Positions 54,077 to 62,892 of a DNA stretch of 64,000 bases are shown here, piece after piece; position 1 is the first letter of the stretch; every line of letters starts with the position of its first letter. The translations under genes were made by a program, and so were the position numbers. The DNA lies in NCBI GenBank assembly GCA_964470555.1, contig CAYYDG010000003.1, forward strand, positions 185,244 to 249,243, written 5' to 3'. The DNA comes from RBC074 sp964470555 (GTDB lineage Bacteria; Acidobacteriota; Blastocatellia; RBC074). The notes beneath the pieces were generated by a model. The model was not told the DNA's origin. It saw nothing but the letters and a program-made list of their open reading frames with translations, and searched no databases.

Positions 54077-55339
54077 ATGAAATACACAAGATTGACCGTT
54101 TTGATGTTGGCGCTTTCGGTCGGCATTGCTGGTATGGGAATCGCCAGTTACGCCAGCGGTGAAAAGTCGTCAACGTCTGCCGTGCCGACTTACACAAAAG
54201 ACATTGCGCCGATCTTTTTCAAAAACTGCGCTGAATGCCATCGCCCGGGCGAAATCGCTCCGATGTCGCTGATGACGTACAAGGAAGTTCGTCCGTGGGC
54301 AAAAGCAATACGCGAACAGGTTGTCAGCCGCGAAATGCCGCCGTGGCACGCCGATCCGGCGCACGGGCAATGGGCGAACGACAAGCGAATGTCGCAAAAG
54401 GAAATTGATACCATCCTGGCCTGGATCGAAGGCGGCGTGAAAGAAGGCGACCCGAAGGATATGCCCCCCGCTCCCAAATTTGCCAAAGGTTGGCAGATCG
54501 GCGAACCGGATGTGACATTCCAAATGCCGGAAGAATTCACAGTTCCGGCAGAAGGAGCCGTGCCTTATCAATACTTCACGGTGCCAAGCAATTTCACCGA
54601 AGACAAATACGTCACGGCGATGGAAGCTCGCGCTGGAGATTTGTCCGTAGTGCATCACATTGTCGTATACGTTCGCGAGCCGAGCGGACAAGCGCCGAAA
54701 CGGCAGGACATCGGAACCGGATTACTGGGAGCATTGTCACCGGGCAACACGCCGTTCATCGCTTCACCGGGAACGGCCAAGCTCATCAAGGCCGGTTCGC
54801 AGATTGTGTTCCAGATGCATTACACACCCAGCGGCAAGGAAACCAAAGATCGTTCGATCATAGGATTGAAATTTGCCAAAGGGCCTGTGGATCGTGTTAT
54901 TACGACGACGGCGGCGTGGGATACTCGCTTTGTGATTCCTCCGCACGCCGAAAATCACCAGGTCCGCGCCACATACAATGTCGAAGAAGATATAGACATC
55001 ATCAGTCTGATGCCGCACATGCATTTGCGCGGCAAGGATTACAAATACGTCGCACATTATCCCGATGGTCGTCAGCAAGTGCTGCTTTCCGTGCCGCGTT
55101 ACGATTTCGGCTGGCAGGTTTATTACTATCCCGTCAAACCGATTCGCGTTCCAAAAGGCGCGAAGATCGAAGCCATCGCCCATTACGACAATTCGACCAA
55201 GAATCCAGTCAATCCTGATCCGAACAAGGCGGTTCGGTTTGGCGAACAGACTTGGGAAGAAATGATGAACGGATTCTTTGACTTCGTTCCGGCGAATCCG
55301 TCCAAATCCGCGGCTTCAGGCAGCAGCGGTTCGAAGTAG
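54077..55339 (+). CDS. Exported cytochrome c / PHM-like copper monooxygenase fusion 2
   Basis: A 420-residue paralogue of the protein at 50069. Signal peptide at 1-27, a monoheme cytochrome c (CAECHRPGEIAPMSLM) at about 35-120 and a PHM-like domain at about 140-405. Ligand positions are kept: VVHHIVVYV, VFQMHYTPSG, PHMHLRGKDY and EEMMNGF. It lacks the longer loop present in copy 1 after the first His pair (about residues 210-235 there). The two share a gene order context with an amidohydrolase. GGAGG is upstream. The reaction is unknown. Confidence 0.8.
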   Translation: MKYTRLTVLMLALSVGIAGMGIASYASGEKSSTSAVPTYTKDIAPIFFKNCAECHRPGEIAPMSLMTYKEVRPWAKAIREQVVSREMPPWHADPAHGQWANDKRMSQKEIDTILAWIEGGVKEGDPKDMPPAPKFAKGWQIGEPDVTFQMPEEFTVPAEGAVPYQYFTVPSNFTEDKYVTAMEARAGDLSVVHHIVVYVREPSGQAPKRQDIGTGLLGALSPGNTPFIASPGTAKLIKAGSQIVFQMHYTPSGKETKDRSIIGLKFAKGPVDRVITTTAAWDTRFVIPPHAENHQVRATYNVEEDIDIISLMPHMHLRGKDYKYVAHYPDGRQQVLLSVPRYDFGWQVYYYPVKPIRVPKGAKIEAIAHYDNSTKNPVNPDPNKAVRFGEQTWEEMMNGFFDFVPANPSKSAASGSSGSK

Positions 55340-55352
55340 TAAACATCGAAAA

Positions 55353-55441
55353 TACGGAACCAACGGAAATAACGGAATGAACGGAAGCGGATTTGATTGA
55401 TTCGCTATTTGCGTCTGTTCCGTTATTTCTGTTTGTTACGT
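55353..55441. repeat. Intergenic word hairpin J (ACGGAA words)
   Basis: Left arm (55353-55390): ACGGAACCAACGGAAATAAC then GGAATGAACGGAAGC; right arm (55412-55441): GTCTGTTCCGTTATTTCTG then TTTGTTACG. Inverse words. Located between the second cytochrome/PHM gene and the VOC gene. Confidence 0.8.
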
Positions 55442-55472
55442 TTGTCCATCAACTGTTTTGAAAGGTGAAATT

Positions 55473-56432
55473 ATGGCTCAAGGTATTTCGGTAAGGTTTG
55501 CCGCTCGACTGGTGTTGTTCGCGTTGGCTTTTTCGGTTGGTATGTTCAGCCTGGCGATTCGCAGCAATAGTCAGAATCAGGAGCCGCAGGCTGCCGCTGC
55601 TGCAACCACCGAAGCTCACTTTCATCACCTGCATCTGAACACGACCGATCCGAAAGCGGCGATTGATTTTTACACCAGTCGCTTTGATTGCGAAAAGGGG
55701 AAGTTCGCCGGGTTGATGGATGCCGTCTGGACGCAGAAATCGTGGATTCTGTTTACCAAGGTTGCGACTCCGCCGCCGTCTGATCTGACGTCTTCGATCT
55801 GGCATTTCGGCTGGGGCGCGGAAAAGATGAAGGATGAATATGAGCGGCAGTTGAAACTGGGAACGAAGTTTTTTACGCCGCTGACTGACATCAGTGACAT
55901 CGGTGGTAACACGGGCGCGAAAGACTTGTTTTATTACGCTTATGTCGAAGGTCCAGACAAGGCTTTGATCGAATTGAACACCGCCAATCATCACCGCTTT
56001 GGCCATTTACATCTGTTCAGCGAAGACCCCGTTGCTGCCGCGGAATGGTACGTCAAACATTTGGGCGCTCGCGGACGAATTCCGACTTCGCGGACTCCGA
56101 GAATGTACAAGGGCTATCAAATTGGTCCTTCGGCATCGTTGATGCTGGACAACGTCAACATCATCATCTTTCCGGCGGAGTATTTGAAAAAAGATTACCC
56201 GGATCGTTGGAAAGACAAGGTTGTGCTGGAATCCACCAAAGGCCGCGTCGTTGATCACATCGGCATCAGTTTTGACAACGTGACCGAAGCGATGGAGAAA
56301 TTGCGAAAAGACGGCGTCAAGGTCACCGACGAAATCCGCTCGCTGGCCAATGGCAAAATCAAATTCGGCTTTATCGAAGGACCTGACAAAATCCGCATCG
56401 AGGTGATCGAAGGGCACGCGAAGAAGGAATAG
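55473..56432 (+). CDS. Exported double-domain VOC/glyoxalase-fold protein
   Basis: A 319-residue protein starting at the ATG at 55473 with AAAGGTG upstream. Signal peptide at about 1-30. It holds two vicinal-oxygen-chelate modules. In the first the metal triad is His in FHHLHLNTTD, His in SIWHFGWG and Glu in KALIELNT; in the second His in FGHLHLFSED, His in VVDHIGISFD and Glu in KIRIEVIEG. Both triads look complete. VOC proteins include dioxygenases, glyoxalases and epimerases; an exported double module near copper monooxygenases suggests an oxidative ring- or chain-cleaving step, but this is inferred. Confidence 0.78.
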   Translation: MAQGISVRFAARLVLFALAFSVGMFSLAIRSNSQNQEPQAAAAATTEAHFHHLHLNTTDPKAAIDFYTSRFDCEKGKFAGLMDAVWTQKSWILFTKVATPPPSDLTSSIWHFGWGAEKMKDEYERQLKLGTKFFTPLTDISDIGGNTGAKDLFYYAYVEGPDKALIELNTANHHRFGHLHLFSEDPVAAAEWYVKHLGARGRIPTSRTPRMYKGYQIGPSASLMLDNVNIIIFPAEYLKKDYPDRWKDKVVLESTKGRVVDHIGISFDNVTEAMEKLRKDGVKVTDEIRSLANGKIKFGFIEGPDKIRIEVIEGHAKKE

Positions 56433-56485
56433 CCCGTTTTCACCAATCAGTCCCTGATTGAATCGTTTCAACGTTTGGTGTGCGC

Positions 56486-57559
56486 ATGAATACTACAGAA
56501 ACTGTTCGCGTTCTTTCTGTTGTGAAAACGCTCGTGGTGTTGATTGCCGCGAGCGTTTTCGTTTGGTTTTTCGGGATGAACCATTCGGCGGCACAAGACA
56601 AAGCCCAGGAAAAAACAGTCGCTCAAACGCCACAGACTCAACCGAAAAAGCTCGATCCGGCGGCTTGGGGCGGCAATCACGTTGGCAAAACGATTCCGGA
56701 ATTTGCCCATGGCGATGAATGTCTTTTCTGCCATCGCAACACGATTGGCGCAACCTGGCAGGACAATGCTCACGGAGTCGCGCTTCGCCATCGTGAAGAC
56801 GCCTCAGAATTGAGGGCATTGCAAAACAGCCATCCGAAGCTCAGAGAGTTGGGCGAAGAGATCGAATACTTTCTTGGAAGTCGTAACCGAGTACGGTTTT
56901 TGAAGAAAGACGGTTATGGCAAGTTTGCGATCTTGGACACACAGGCAGTGTTGAATGCACAGAAAAAAGCCGAGCGCTGGGAAGCAGTGGACGCTCCTAA
57001 ATGGGACAAGGAAAAATTCGCCGATCGTTGTGCCGGTTGCCACAGCACAGCCGTTGATTCCGCAACCAAAACCTTTACAGCTTTCGGTTTGGACTGTTAC
57101 ACCTGTCACGGCAACGTAGATTCAAATCACAGCAATGACATTTCGCTGGTGTTGCTGTCGAAGAAGCAACGAAGCGACGTAAAGGTCGTCACTTCGATTT
57201 GCGCTCAATGCCATTTGCGCGAAAGCAAATCAAAATCATCCGGCCTGCCTTACGCCAACAACTTTGTGGCGGGCGACAATCTGTTTCAGGATTTGGTGGT
57301 GGATTGGGCTAAAGCCGATGAAGGCAGTCTGAATCCTGGCGACCGGCACGTGTGGCGAAATGTGCGAGATGTCGTCGTCAATGGAGATGAATCAATCACC
57401 TGTCTGAGTTGTCATCAAGTGCATGCGGGTGGAACTGCCAATCCTACACTTCGGCATCGCCGAATCTTGCGCGCGCCAATTTGTGGCGAATGCCACGCGG
57501 CTGACAGCTTCAAAACGCCAGTGAAATACACGGTTCGCAGTTCGTTGTGTGAATACTGA
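56486..57559 (+). CDS. Hexaheme c-type cytochrome (cytochrome c554-like)
   Basis: A 357-residue exported protein with a membrane helix at about residues 10-32 and six CXXCH heme motifs: CLFCH, CAGCH, CYTCH, CAQCH, CLSCH and CGECH. The pattern and the DCYTCHGN segment resemble cytochrome c554/NapC-type multihemes. It is probably an electron carrier linked to the two monoheme cytochrome/PHM proteins upstream. Starts at ATG 56486, though a GTG at 56480 is in frame. Last gene of the plus-strand redox run. Confidence 0.85.
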   Translation: MNTTETVRVLSVVKTLVVLIAASVFVWFFGMNHSAAQDKAQEKTVAQTPQTQPKKLDPAAWGGNHVGKTIPEFAHGDECLFCHRNTIGATWQDNAHGVALRHREDASELRALQNSHPKLRELGEEIEYFLGSRNRVRFLKKDGYGKFAILDTQAVLNAQKKAERWEAVDAPKWDKEKFADRCAGCHSTAVDSATKTFTAFGLDCYTCHGNVDSNHSNDISLVLLSKKQRSDVKVVTSICAQCHLRESKSKSSGLPYANNFVAGDNLFQDLVVDWAKADEGSLNPGDRHVWRNVRDVVVNGDESITCLSCHQVHAGGTANPTLRHRRILRAPICGECHAADSFKTPVKYTVRSSLCEY

Positions 57560-57582
57560 TTGACGAGGTCTGAGCGATCCAC

Positions 57583-57873
57583 TCAGACTTTGACCAGCAA
57601 ATCACGCACTCGATTGCGATAGTTGATGCACTCTTCCAACACCTGCCTGTATTCCGTCACATCAACATCACGTTCACAACAAAGCAGCATCAATTCGCCA
57701 TCGTCGCGGAAATTTCCATCCCATTCGATGACTTGTTCGTCTGTCCAATCGGGCGAATACTGTCGCATCTTATCGTCATCCATTCGGTCGAAATAAGCGC
57801 GCAGATTTACGCTGGTTTCATCCATTGGAGTTTCAGACGGTTCTTGCTCAAAATTCCAGATCGGTTGTTCCAT
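57583..57873 (-). CDS. Small acidic protein of unknown function
   Basis: A 96-residue, strongly acidic protein (YFDRMDDDKMRQYSPDWTDE near residues 28-47) with two adjacent cysteines in LMLLCCERDVDVTEY. It has no signal or membrane segment. Not recognised. It is convergent with the cytochrome gene, 23 bases apart, and preceded by an AT-rich promoter-like area containing a perfect 16-base palindrome. Confidence 0.5.
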   Translation of the reverse strand: MEQPIWNFEQEPSETPMDETSVNLRAYFDRMDDDKMRQYSPDWTDEQVIEWDGNFRDDGELMLLCCERDVDVTEYRQVLEECINYRNRVRDLLVKV

Positions 57874-57911
57874 AGCTCTTTATAAAAGTTGTTAATTGAA
57901 TTTTATCTTAA

Positions 57912-57927
57912 CTGCAATTAATTGCAG
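57912..57927. promoter_or_regulatory. Perfect 16-bp palindrome CTGCAATTAATTGCAG
   Basis: A perfect palindrome 39 bases upstream of the 57873 ATG, within AT-rich sequence. It is a candidate operator for a dimeric regulator; the protein is unknown. Confidence 0.5.
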
Positions 57928-57962
57928 GGTTTACGGAACCTTTGCCAGCGAGATTCGTTAAT

Positions 57963-58043
57963 GGAGGCACGGGTGAACCTCCTGATAATGGCGGTCATAG
58001 AGAGTCTGGGGTGGGTTCTCAACTATGGCCGCCATCTTTTTTT
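57963..58043 (+). ncRNA. Candidate small RNA end: stem plus terminator with no gene
   Basis: A small stem GGAGG...CCTCC (57963-57982) is followed by a terminator-like hairpin, ATGGCGGTCATAG (57988-58000) with CTATGGCCGCCAT (58023-58035; one G-T pair), then seven Ts (58037-58043), reading on the plus strand. No plus-strand gene lies upstream in the 170-base gap, so the hairpin may end an unannotated small RNA that starts after about 57890. Not matched to a known RNA family. Confidence 0.4.
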
Positions 58044-58048
58044 GCCTA

Positions 58049-59254
58049 CTATACGCCCTTCGAATTTTCCCCATCATTTTGAACAGTATTTGGATTGCCA
58101 GGAGGCAGCAGATAATTGTCCAAGTTCAGCCTGATTGAACCTCCAGCGTCACTGTAAATATCATCGAAGCCAAGCTTGCTGCGTCGGTAGCGAGTCCAAT
58201 AGAAGAAAATCCAACCAGAGATAAATCCCAGAATGATTGCTACAAATAACATGACGCCGACCCAATAAAATGTTCTGAGAATCATTTGGGCGGTTTGAGA
58301 CGCTTCTTCGATGGCGAATGGGTCAGGCGGACGAAACGCCAGAGGAATATGGCTCAGTTTTTTGCCTTCCCAATAAACACCGGGAGTGTATTTGATCTGA
58401 GAAATAATTTTCTCGGCAGTGGCCAGGTCTTGGACGCTGGTTGTTAAAACGACGTAATTACCAATCCTTTTCAGCAGCCTGTTGGTTTTTGTCTCTTCGG
58501 GTAAATTGCCAAAGTAGTTTTGAAATTGCGAATATCCGTCCGAAGCAAGTTGGGGGGTATGGTATTCGACAATGACAAGTCCGAAATCGGAATTTCCATT
58601 GCGATATTTAGCGAAAGCGATTTCAGTTCCGCCAGAAAAGTTCACTACATCCTTGAGGTCGGAAAATCCATCTAGTCTGGCCAGAGCAGCAGGACCAACC
58701 AGATAAATTTCGGAATCCGGGAGTTTGTTTTCACTGGGCAAATGAGAAGGCAATGGAGGCAATTCGTCGAGAGTTGACGTCAGATGATTCTTCATTGCCT
58801 GAACCAAATCTTGCGGAACCGAATCAGTTTTTTCAGACGCCAGGCTGACAAGATAGCGGCCAGAAAAAAATTCTCGGCGATTTTCGGGCAATTGACCGCG
58901 GTTGAAAGTGAACAATCCGTAGGCGCCGGAAGGAAACTGCATTTGGAATACTTCAACGGCAAAGGTGTCTTTGCCGTCTGAGTAATGTCTGGACGCCAAA
59001 CCTTCCAGCCAAAATTCCTGATAAACGTCACCATCAGGCAACACTGCGCATTGGTCAGCCGATAATCGTCGAATCGCGCCGATTGACTGCCACTTTTCTC
59101 CAAGCTTGTCGGGCAAGGCAAATTTGATGGTAGTCGTCGGAACCGCTGTTTGTCCGAATCCAGTTGAAGGCAGAACCAGCAACAGAAACAACACCAAAAG
59201 ACGAAACTGGATTGATGAAATGTTCAGATGAAACGAAAGATTGAGTTTAGGCAA
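58049..59254 (-). CDS. Exported membrane-anchored protein, DUF6599-like
   Basis: A 401-residue protein with a signal peptide (about 15-35) and a C-terminal membrane helix near residues 317-345 (FYWVGVMLFVAIILGFISGWIFFYW). The outer part has SADQCAVLPDGDVYQEFWLEG and FPSGAYGLFTFNRG, features of acidobacterial DUF6599 proteins. Function unknown. It is 68 bases downstream of the zinc-ribbon/PH gene and probably shares its operon. Confidence 0.6.
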   Translation of the reverse strand: MPKLNLSFHLNISSIQFRLLVLFLLLVLPSTGFGQTAVPTTTIKFALPDKLGEKWQSIGAIRRLSADQCAVLPDGDVYQEFWLEGLASRHYSDGKDTFAVEVFQMQFPSGAYGLFTFNRGQLPENRREFFSGRYLVSLASEKTDSVPQDLVQAMKNHLTSTLDELPPLPSHLPSENKLPDSEIYLVGPAALARLDGFSDLKDVVNFSGGTEIAFAKYRNGNSDFGLVIVEYHTPQLASDGYSQFQNYFGNLPEETKTNRLLKRIGNYVVLTTSVQDLATAEKIISQIKYTPGVYWEGKKLSHIPLAFRPPDPFAIEEASQTAQMILRTFYWVGVMLFVAIILGFISGWIFFYWTRYRRSKLGFDDIYSDAGGSIRLNLDNYLLPPGNPNTVQNDGENSKGV

Positions 59255-59322
59255 TGCAACCCTCCTGAAAACGCTCTTGCCGATGGGTCGCCGCGGTTAA
59301 GTTTTGATGACGAGATAGCGGC

Positions 59323-60006
59323 TTAATTCCAATACTGCAATTCATTGAGAATTAAATCAGCATATTTACGCGGGTCACTGATGCTCCGCATCGGCATTGT
59401 ACCTTCAATGGTTGCGCTGTCAATTTCGATGTCTCCGATGCCGAGCACACGTTCTTTCAACGTTTGATTGACGCTGACATCCTGGATGTGACGAAGCGGA
59501 ATGTTACGCGAGCTTTTGGAAAACACGCCGTTTGCGAATTCAACTTTGACGGTGGTCAATGTGTAAACCGTGTGGTTGCGTTGAATGTGGTGGTAAATGG
59601 GACGGATAAGCAAAACGCCAACCACTATTGCCGCTGCCAGATAAGATTTGAAGTAATACGCAATACCGGCTGTTGCCAGCGTGGACAGAAGAACGGCATA
59701 GAAGTATTTCATGCCTACATCATAAAAAGCCGGATTGATGGAAAAGATGACCTCTTCGTCGTCTGATGAATTTTCGTCTTCTTCGTACTCGTCATCCAGG
59801 ATGTCGAACTCGTCGTCTTCTTCGACAAAGGCTTCGTCTTCGTAGTATTCATCCTGAAAGTTGATTCTGCGACGCGCCGGTCGGGAAACAGGCGGCGGAA
59901 TTCCGCGCGATTGGCGCGGGGCTGCGCTTACAGGCAGTTGATTGCCACAATGATTGCAGAACTGGCTTCCGACGGGCACATTTTTCCCGCAATAATTGCA
60001 AAACAT
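59323..60006 (-). CDS. Zinc-ribbon, acidic linker and bacterial PH domain membrane protein
   Basis: A 227-residue protein starting at the ATG at 60006, with GGAG eight bases upstream. Residues 3-25 form a zinc ribbon (CNYCGKN...CNHCGNQL). Residues 45-90 are strongly acidic. Two hydrophobic segments near 100-140 are followed by a bPH2 domain near 145-225 (YTLTTVKVEFANGVFSK, RNIPLRHIQDVSVNQ, GDIEIDSATIEG). It is anchored in the inner membrane with the PH domain in the cytoplasm. Role unknown. It follows the hydrolase gene by 21 bases. Confidence 0.8.
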   Translation of the reverse strand: MFCNYCGKNVPVGSQFCNHCGNQLPVSAAPRQSRGIPPPVSRPARRRINFQDEYYEDEAFVEEDDEFDILDDEYEEDENSSDDEEVIFSINPAFYDVGMKYFYAVLLSTLATAGIAYYFKSYLAAAIVVGVLLIRPIYHHIQRNHTVYTLTTVKVEFANGVFSKSSRNIPLRHIQDVSVNQTLKERVLGIGDIEIDSATIEGTMPMRSISDPRKYADLILNELQYWN

Positions 60007-60026
60007 GCTCTTCACTCCGGCTGATG

Positions 60027-60818
60027 CTAAAGTCGCCTCAGAAATTTTCCCACAACCTGATTGAACTCCGCTGCTGATTCGATGTTGGCCAAATGCCCGG
60101 CTTTTGGAATCACCGCCAATCGCGATCCGCGAATTGCAGCCTTCAGCTTTTCAGCTTCGCTTGGCGGAGTCAGCGTATCTTCTTCGCCTACAACCACCAA
60201 TGTCGGGCAATCCAGTTTCGCCAGCAACTCCGTCGAATCATCACGTCCGGCCATGCCTATCAACGCTCTGGCAATGCCTTCGGGATTTGCAGCTTCGATC
60301 ATCTGTCGCACCCGTTCGGTTATGTGTGGTTGAGTTTTCAACGTCGTTTCGCCCAGCAATTTGGGAATCATCAATTCGACAATTGCCGAAGCCCCACGGC
60401 TGCGCGCCAATTCCGCGGTTTCAAATCGCGCGCGCTTCCCTTCTTCAGTGTCGGTCGTGGCGCGCGTATCACACAGAATCAAGGCGTTCACGCGCGCAGG
60501 ATACTTTCGGCAAAATGCAAACGCAGCATAGCCGCCCATCGAAAGCCCGCAAATCGCCGCTGCGCCAATGCCAAGCTGATCCAGCAATCCTGCCAGGTCG
60601 TCGGCGAAATTCGACATGGACGAATCAGAAGTCCCCAGAGTGCTATTGCCGAAACCGCACCAATCCAACGTAATGACGCGATGAGTTTGGGAAAATTCCG
60701 CCACTTGTTCATCCCACATGGATTGATTCAGCGGAAAGGCATGCAGAAACACTACAGGCTGACCTTGACCTACGTCTCTGTACGCCAGCTCTGCATCATG
60801 AATTTTGATCCGGTTCAT
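60027..60818 (-). CDS. Alpha/beta hydrolase
   Basis: A 263-residue hydrolase with the usual fold: VVFLHAFPLNQSMWDEQ (oxyanion turn), the nucleophile elbow AAICGLSMGGYAAFAF near residue 95, an Asp in VVVGEEDTLTPPSEAE near 212, and His in IPKAGHLANIESAAEF near 240. The substrate is unknown; relatives include 3-oxoadipate enol-lactonases and esterases. Its ATG shares ATGA with the stop of the phosphodiesterase gene, so translation is coupled. Confidence 0.88.
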   Translation of the reverse strand: MNRIKIHDAELAYRDVGQGQPVVFLHAFPLNQSMWDEQVAEFSQTHRVITLDWCGFGNSTLGTSDSSMSNFADDLAGLLDQLGIGAAAICGLSMGGYAAFAFCRKYPARVNALILCDTRATTDTEEGKRARFETAELARSRGASAIVELMIPKLLGETTLKTQPHITERVRQMIEAANPEGIARALIGMAGRDDSTELLAKLDCPTLVVVGEEDTLTPPSEAEKLKAAIRGSRLAVIPKAGHLANIESAAEFNQVVGKFLRRL

Positions 60819-62137
60819 TGCCCGATCACCTCCGATAAAACTCTACCGCGAGCCGTTTTCATCTCCAAACCGAGCAAGCGGGCAATGGTGGGCGCCACAT
60901 CTATCAATCGTGCGTATTCGATTTTTTGCCCAACTTTGATGGCCTTTCCACTGAGAAAGAGCGCACCGCGCATTTCGGCTCTTGACGGCAGGTATCCATA
61001 AGCCGCTCGATCCGCTGCTTTGCCGATGGTCGAACCGCTTGCCCGGTCAGACAGTTGAAACAATGGGGCAGCGTCTAAAAACAAGACTGCGCGCGGGTCA
61101 GCGCCTAAACGAGCCGCTTCGCGCCGCACAGAAATTCGCCACAATGGATTGTCAGAATCTTCTTCCAGCGTTCGGAACAGTTGTTCCACTTCCTGCGCGG
61201 CAATCTGGTCTTGCGGATTTTTCAGAAAGATTGCTGCCGAACCTCCAAACGATTGCGCCACGGCCCGCCACGTTTTCACAGTTCCCTGTCCGTCGGTGGT
61301 CAAAAAACCTTTTTTTGCCAGCAACACATTGGGACGAAACTCACGCTCCACCTTGCTGGCTCCGTGATCGGAAACAATCAGGAATGTCGTCTGTTCTTTC
61401 AGCTTGGCGTTTTCTATCGCCTGGACGATTTTGCCAATCAAGCCATCTATAGTTTCCAATGCGATGATCGCTTCTTTGGAAAGCAATCCGTAACGCCGTT
61501 GCGCTGCGTCGTATGAAGTGAAATTGACTGCCAGCAAATTAACCAATGGATTACGGTGATGTTTGGCAATCAGCTCAATCGCAGCTTCGGCTTTAGCTGT
61601 GTCGGAATTCTGCTCGGCTTCGGGCAGGTTGAATTTGATCGTTGCGTCCGTTGTCATCGGAAAACCGATGGCCGCTGACGTCAGTTCGGCGCGATTAGCG
61701 GCTTCCCAAACGGTATCGGCTTTGATGGTTTTGGCGGAGCGAACCGTTGATGTCGCCGAAACACCCGTTTGTTCGTCGAACGGAACATCCGAAGTGATGC
61801 CGTGATCCGCCGGCAACACGCCCGTCACCAGGCTGATGTGCGCGGGAATCCGTTGCGATGGATACACGCTTTCAACACCGACAGCGTGTGAACCATTGGC
61901 GCGCAGCGATTGCAGGTTGGGAATTTTCAGCCGAAAAGAATCAGGGTCGTTGGCGTGATCGGCGCGCAATCCGCTGATGGTCATCAGCATTACGTGCGAA
62001 GTCAGTTTGGGGAGTTTGGGTTTTTCTGGCGTTGGCGAAGGAGTCGGTTTCGGTTGCTGAGCCTGCGGCGACGCGACGAAAAGCGAAATCAGCAACACCA
62101 AAACCGATGCAACTGGCAGGAAATTTCGGATTCGCAT
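60815..62137 (-). CDS. Exported type I phosphodiesterase/alkaline phosphatase-fold protein
   Basis: A 440-residue protein with a signal peptide (1-27) and a Pro-rich linker. HVMLMTISGLRADH near residue 48 carries the first metal-site Asp region, YPSQRIPAHISLVTGVLPADHG near 110-130 holds the nucleophile area (Ser/Thr in the SQRIPAH segment), and FLIVSDHGASKVERE near 250 gives the Asp-His pair. This is the alkaline phosphatase/PDE superfamily; likely a phosphomonoesterase or phosphodiesterase. It overlaps pdxJ by one base (TAATG) and the hydrolase by four. Confidence 0.85.
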   Translation of the reverse strand: MRIRNFLPVASVLVLLISLFVASPQAQQPKPTPSPTPEKPKLPKLTSHVMLMTISGLRADHANDPDSFRLKIPNLQSLRANGSHAVGVESVYPSQRIPAHISLVTGVLPADHGITSDVPFDEQTGVSATSTVRSAKTIKADTVWEAANRAELTSAAIGFPMTTDATIKFNLPEAEQNSDTAKAEAAIELIAKHHRNPLVNLLAVNFTSYDAAQRRYGLLSKEAIIALETIDGLIGKIVQAIENAKLKEQTTFLIVSDHGASKVEREFRPNVLLAKKGFLTTDGQGTVKTWRAVAQSFGGSAAIFLKNPQDQIAAQEVEQLFRTLEEDSDNPLWRISVRREAARLGADPRAVLFLDAAPLFQLSDRASGSTIGKAADRAAYGYLPSRAEMRGALFLSGKAIKVGQKIEYARLIDVAPTIARLLGLEMKTARGRVLSEVIGQ

Positions 62138-62892
62138 TACTTCCCTTGTGCTTCGCGTATGGCGGCAATCATTTCGCGCACTGCGCGATCCAACCCAACC
62201 AGCGCCGCGCGAGCGATGATGTTGTGACCGATGTTGAATTCTTCGATGTCGGCAATGCGGGCAATCGGGGCAACGTTGCGATAGGTCAATCCGTGACCGG
62301 CAGCGACTTTCAATCCTTCGCGCACGGCAACTCTGGTTGCGGCTTTGATTCGCGCGGCTTCTTTTTCAATCGCTTCGATTCGGCGAACGGTTTTGTCTCC
62401 GGGCTGTTCGTTCAAATGCGCGTATTGCGCCGTGCAAATTTCCACCTGAAACACGCCCAGCTTGGCGGACGCTTTGATTTGTTCAATGTCCGGGTCAATG
62501 AACAGGCTGACGAAAATGCCGTGATCGTTCAGTTTGGCGATGGTTTGTTTGATCGTTTTTTTGTGAGCGACGACATCCAACCCGCCTTCGGTTGTAATTT
62601 CCTGCGGCGTTTCGGGAACCAGCGTCACCACGTCCGGTTTAACGCGCGCGGCGATTTCGACCATTTCATCCGTGGCAGCCATTTCCACGTTCAGGTGCGT
62701 GATGACGGCTTGTTTCAGCGCGATCAAATCGTAATCCTGAATGTGTCGCCGGTCGCTGCGCAGATGCGTGGTGATGCCGTCGGCTCCGGCCAGTTCGCAA
62801 ATCACTGCCGCCGAAACCGGATTGGGTTCGTTGGTGCGCCGCGCTTGGCGAATGGTGGCGATGTGATCAATGTTGACGTTCAGTCTGCTCAT
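62137..62892 (-). CDS. pdxJ: Pyridoxine 5'-phosphate synthase
   Basis: Condenses 1-deoxyxylulose 5-phosphate and 3-amino-1-hydroxyacetone phosphate to pyridoxine 5'-phosphate. The 251-residue product begins SRLNVNIDHIATIRQARRTN, has ADGITTHLRSDRRHIQD, TLVPETPQEITTEGGLD, VSLFIDPD, VEICTAQYA, AGHGLTYRNV and IEEFNIGHNIIARAAL, all PdxJ signatures. Start overlaps the GT2 stop by ATGA. It is encoded between a glycosyltransferase and a phosphodiesterase. Confidence 0.97.
   Translation of the reverse strand: MSRLNVNIDHIATIRQARRTNEPNPVSAAVICELAGADGITTHLRSDRRHIQDYDLIALKQAVITHLNVEMAATDEMVEIAARVKPDVVTLVPETPQEITTEGGLDVVAHKKTIKQTIAKLNDHGIFVSLFIDPDIEQIKASAKLGVFQVEICTAQYAHLNEQPGDKTVRRIEAIEKEAARIKAATRVAVREGLKVAAGHGLTYRNVAPIARIADIEEFNIGHNIIARAALVGLDRAVREMIAAIREAQGK

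Noticed and set aside
57874..58048. 6S RNA or SRP RNA in the gap
   Set aside because: No long closing stem with central bubble and no SRP GGAA tetraloop core; only a terminator-like hairpin is supported.
58049..58134. Plus-strand 70-residue frame 57922-58134
   Set aside because: Crosses the terminator hairpin and overlaps the end of the DUF6599-like gene on the other strand.
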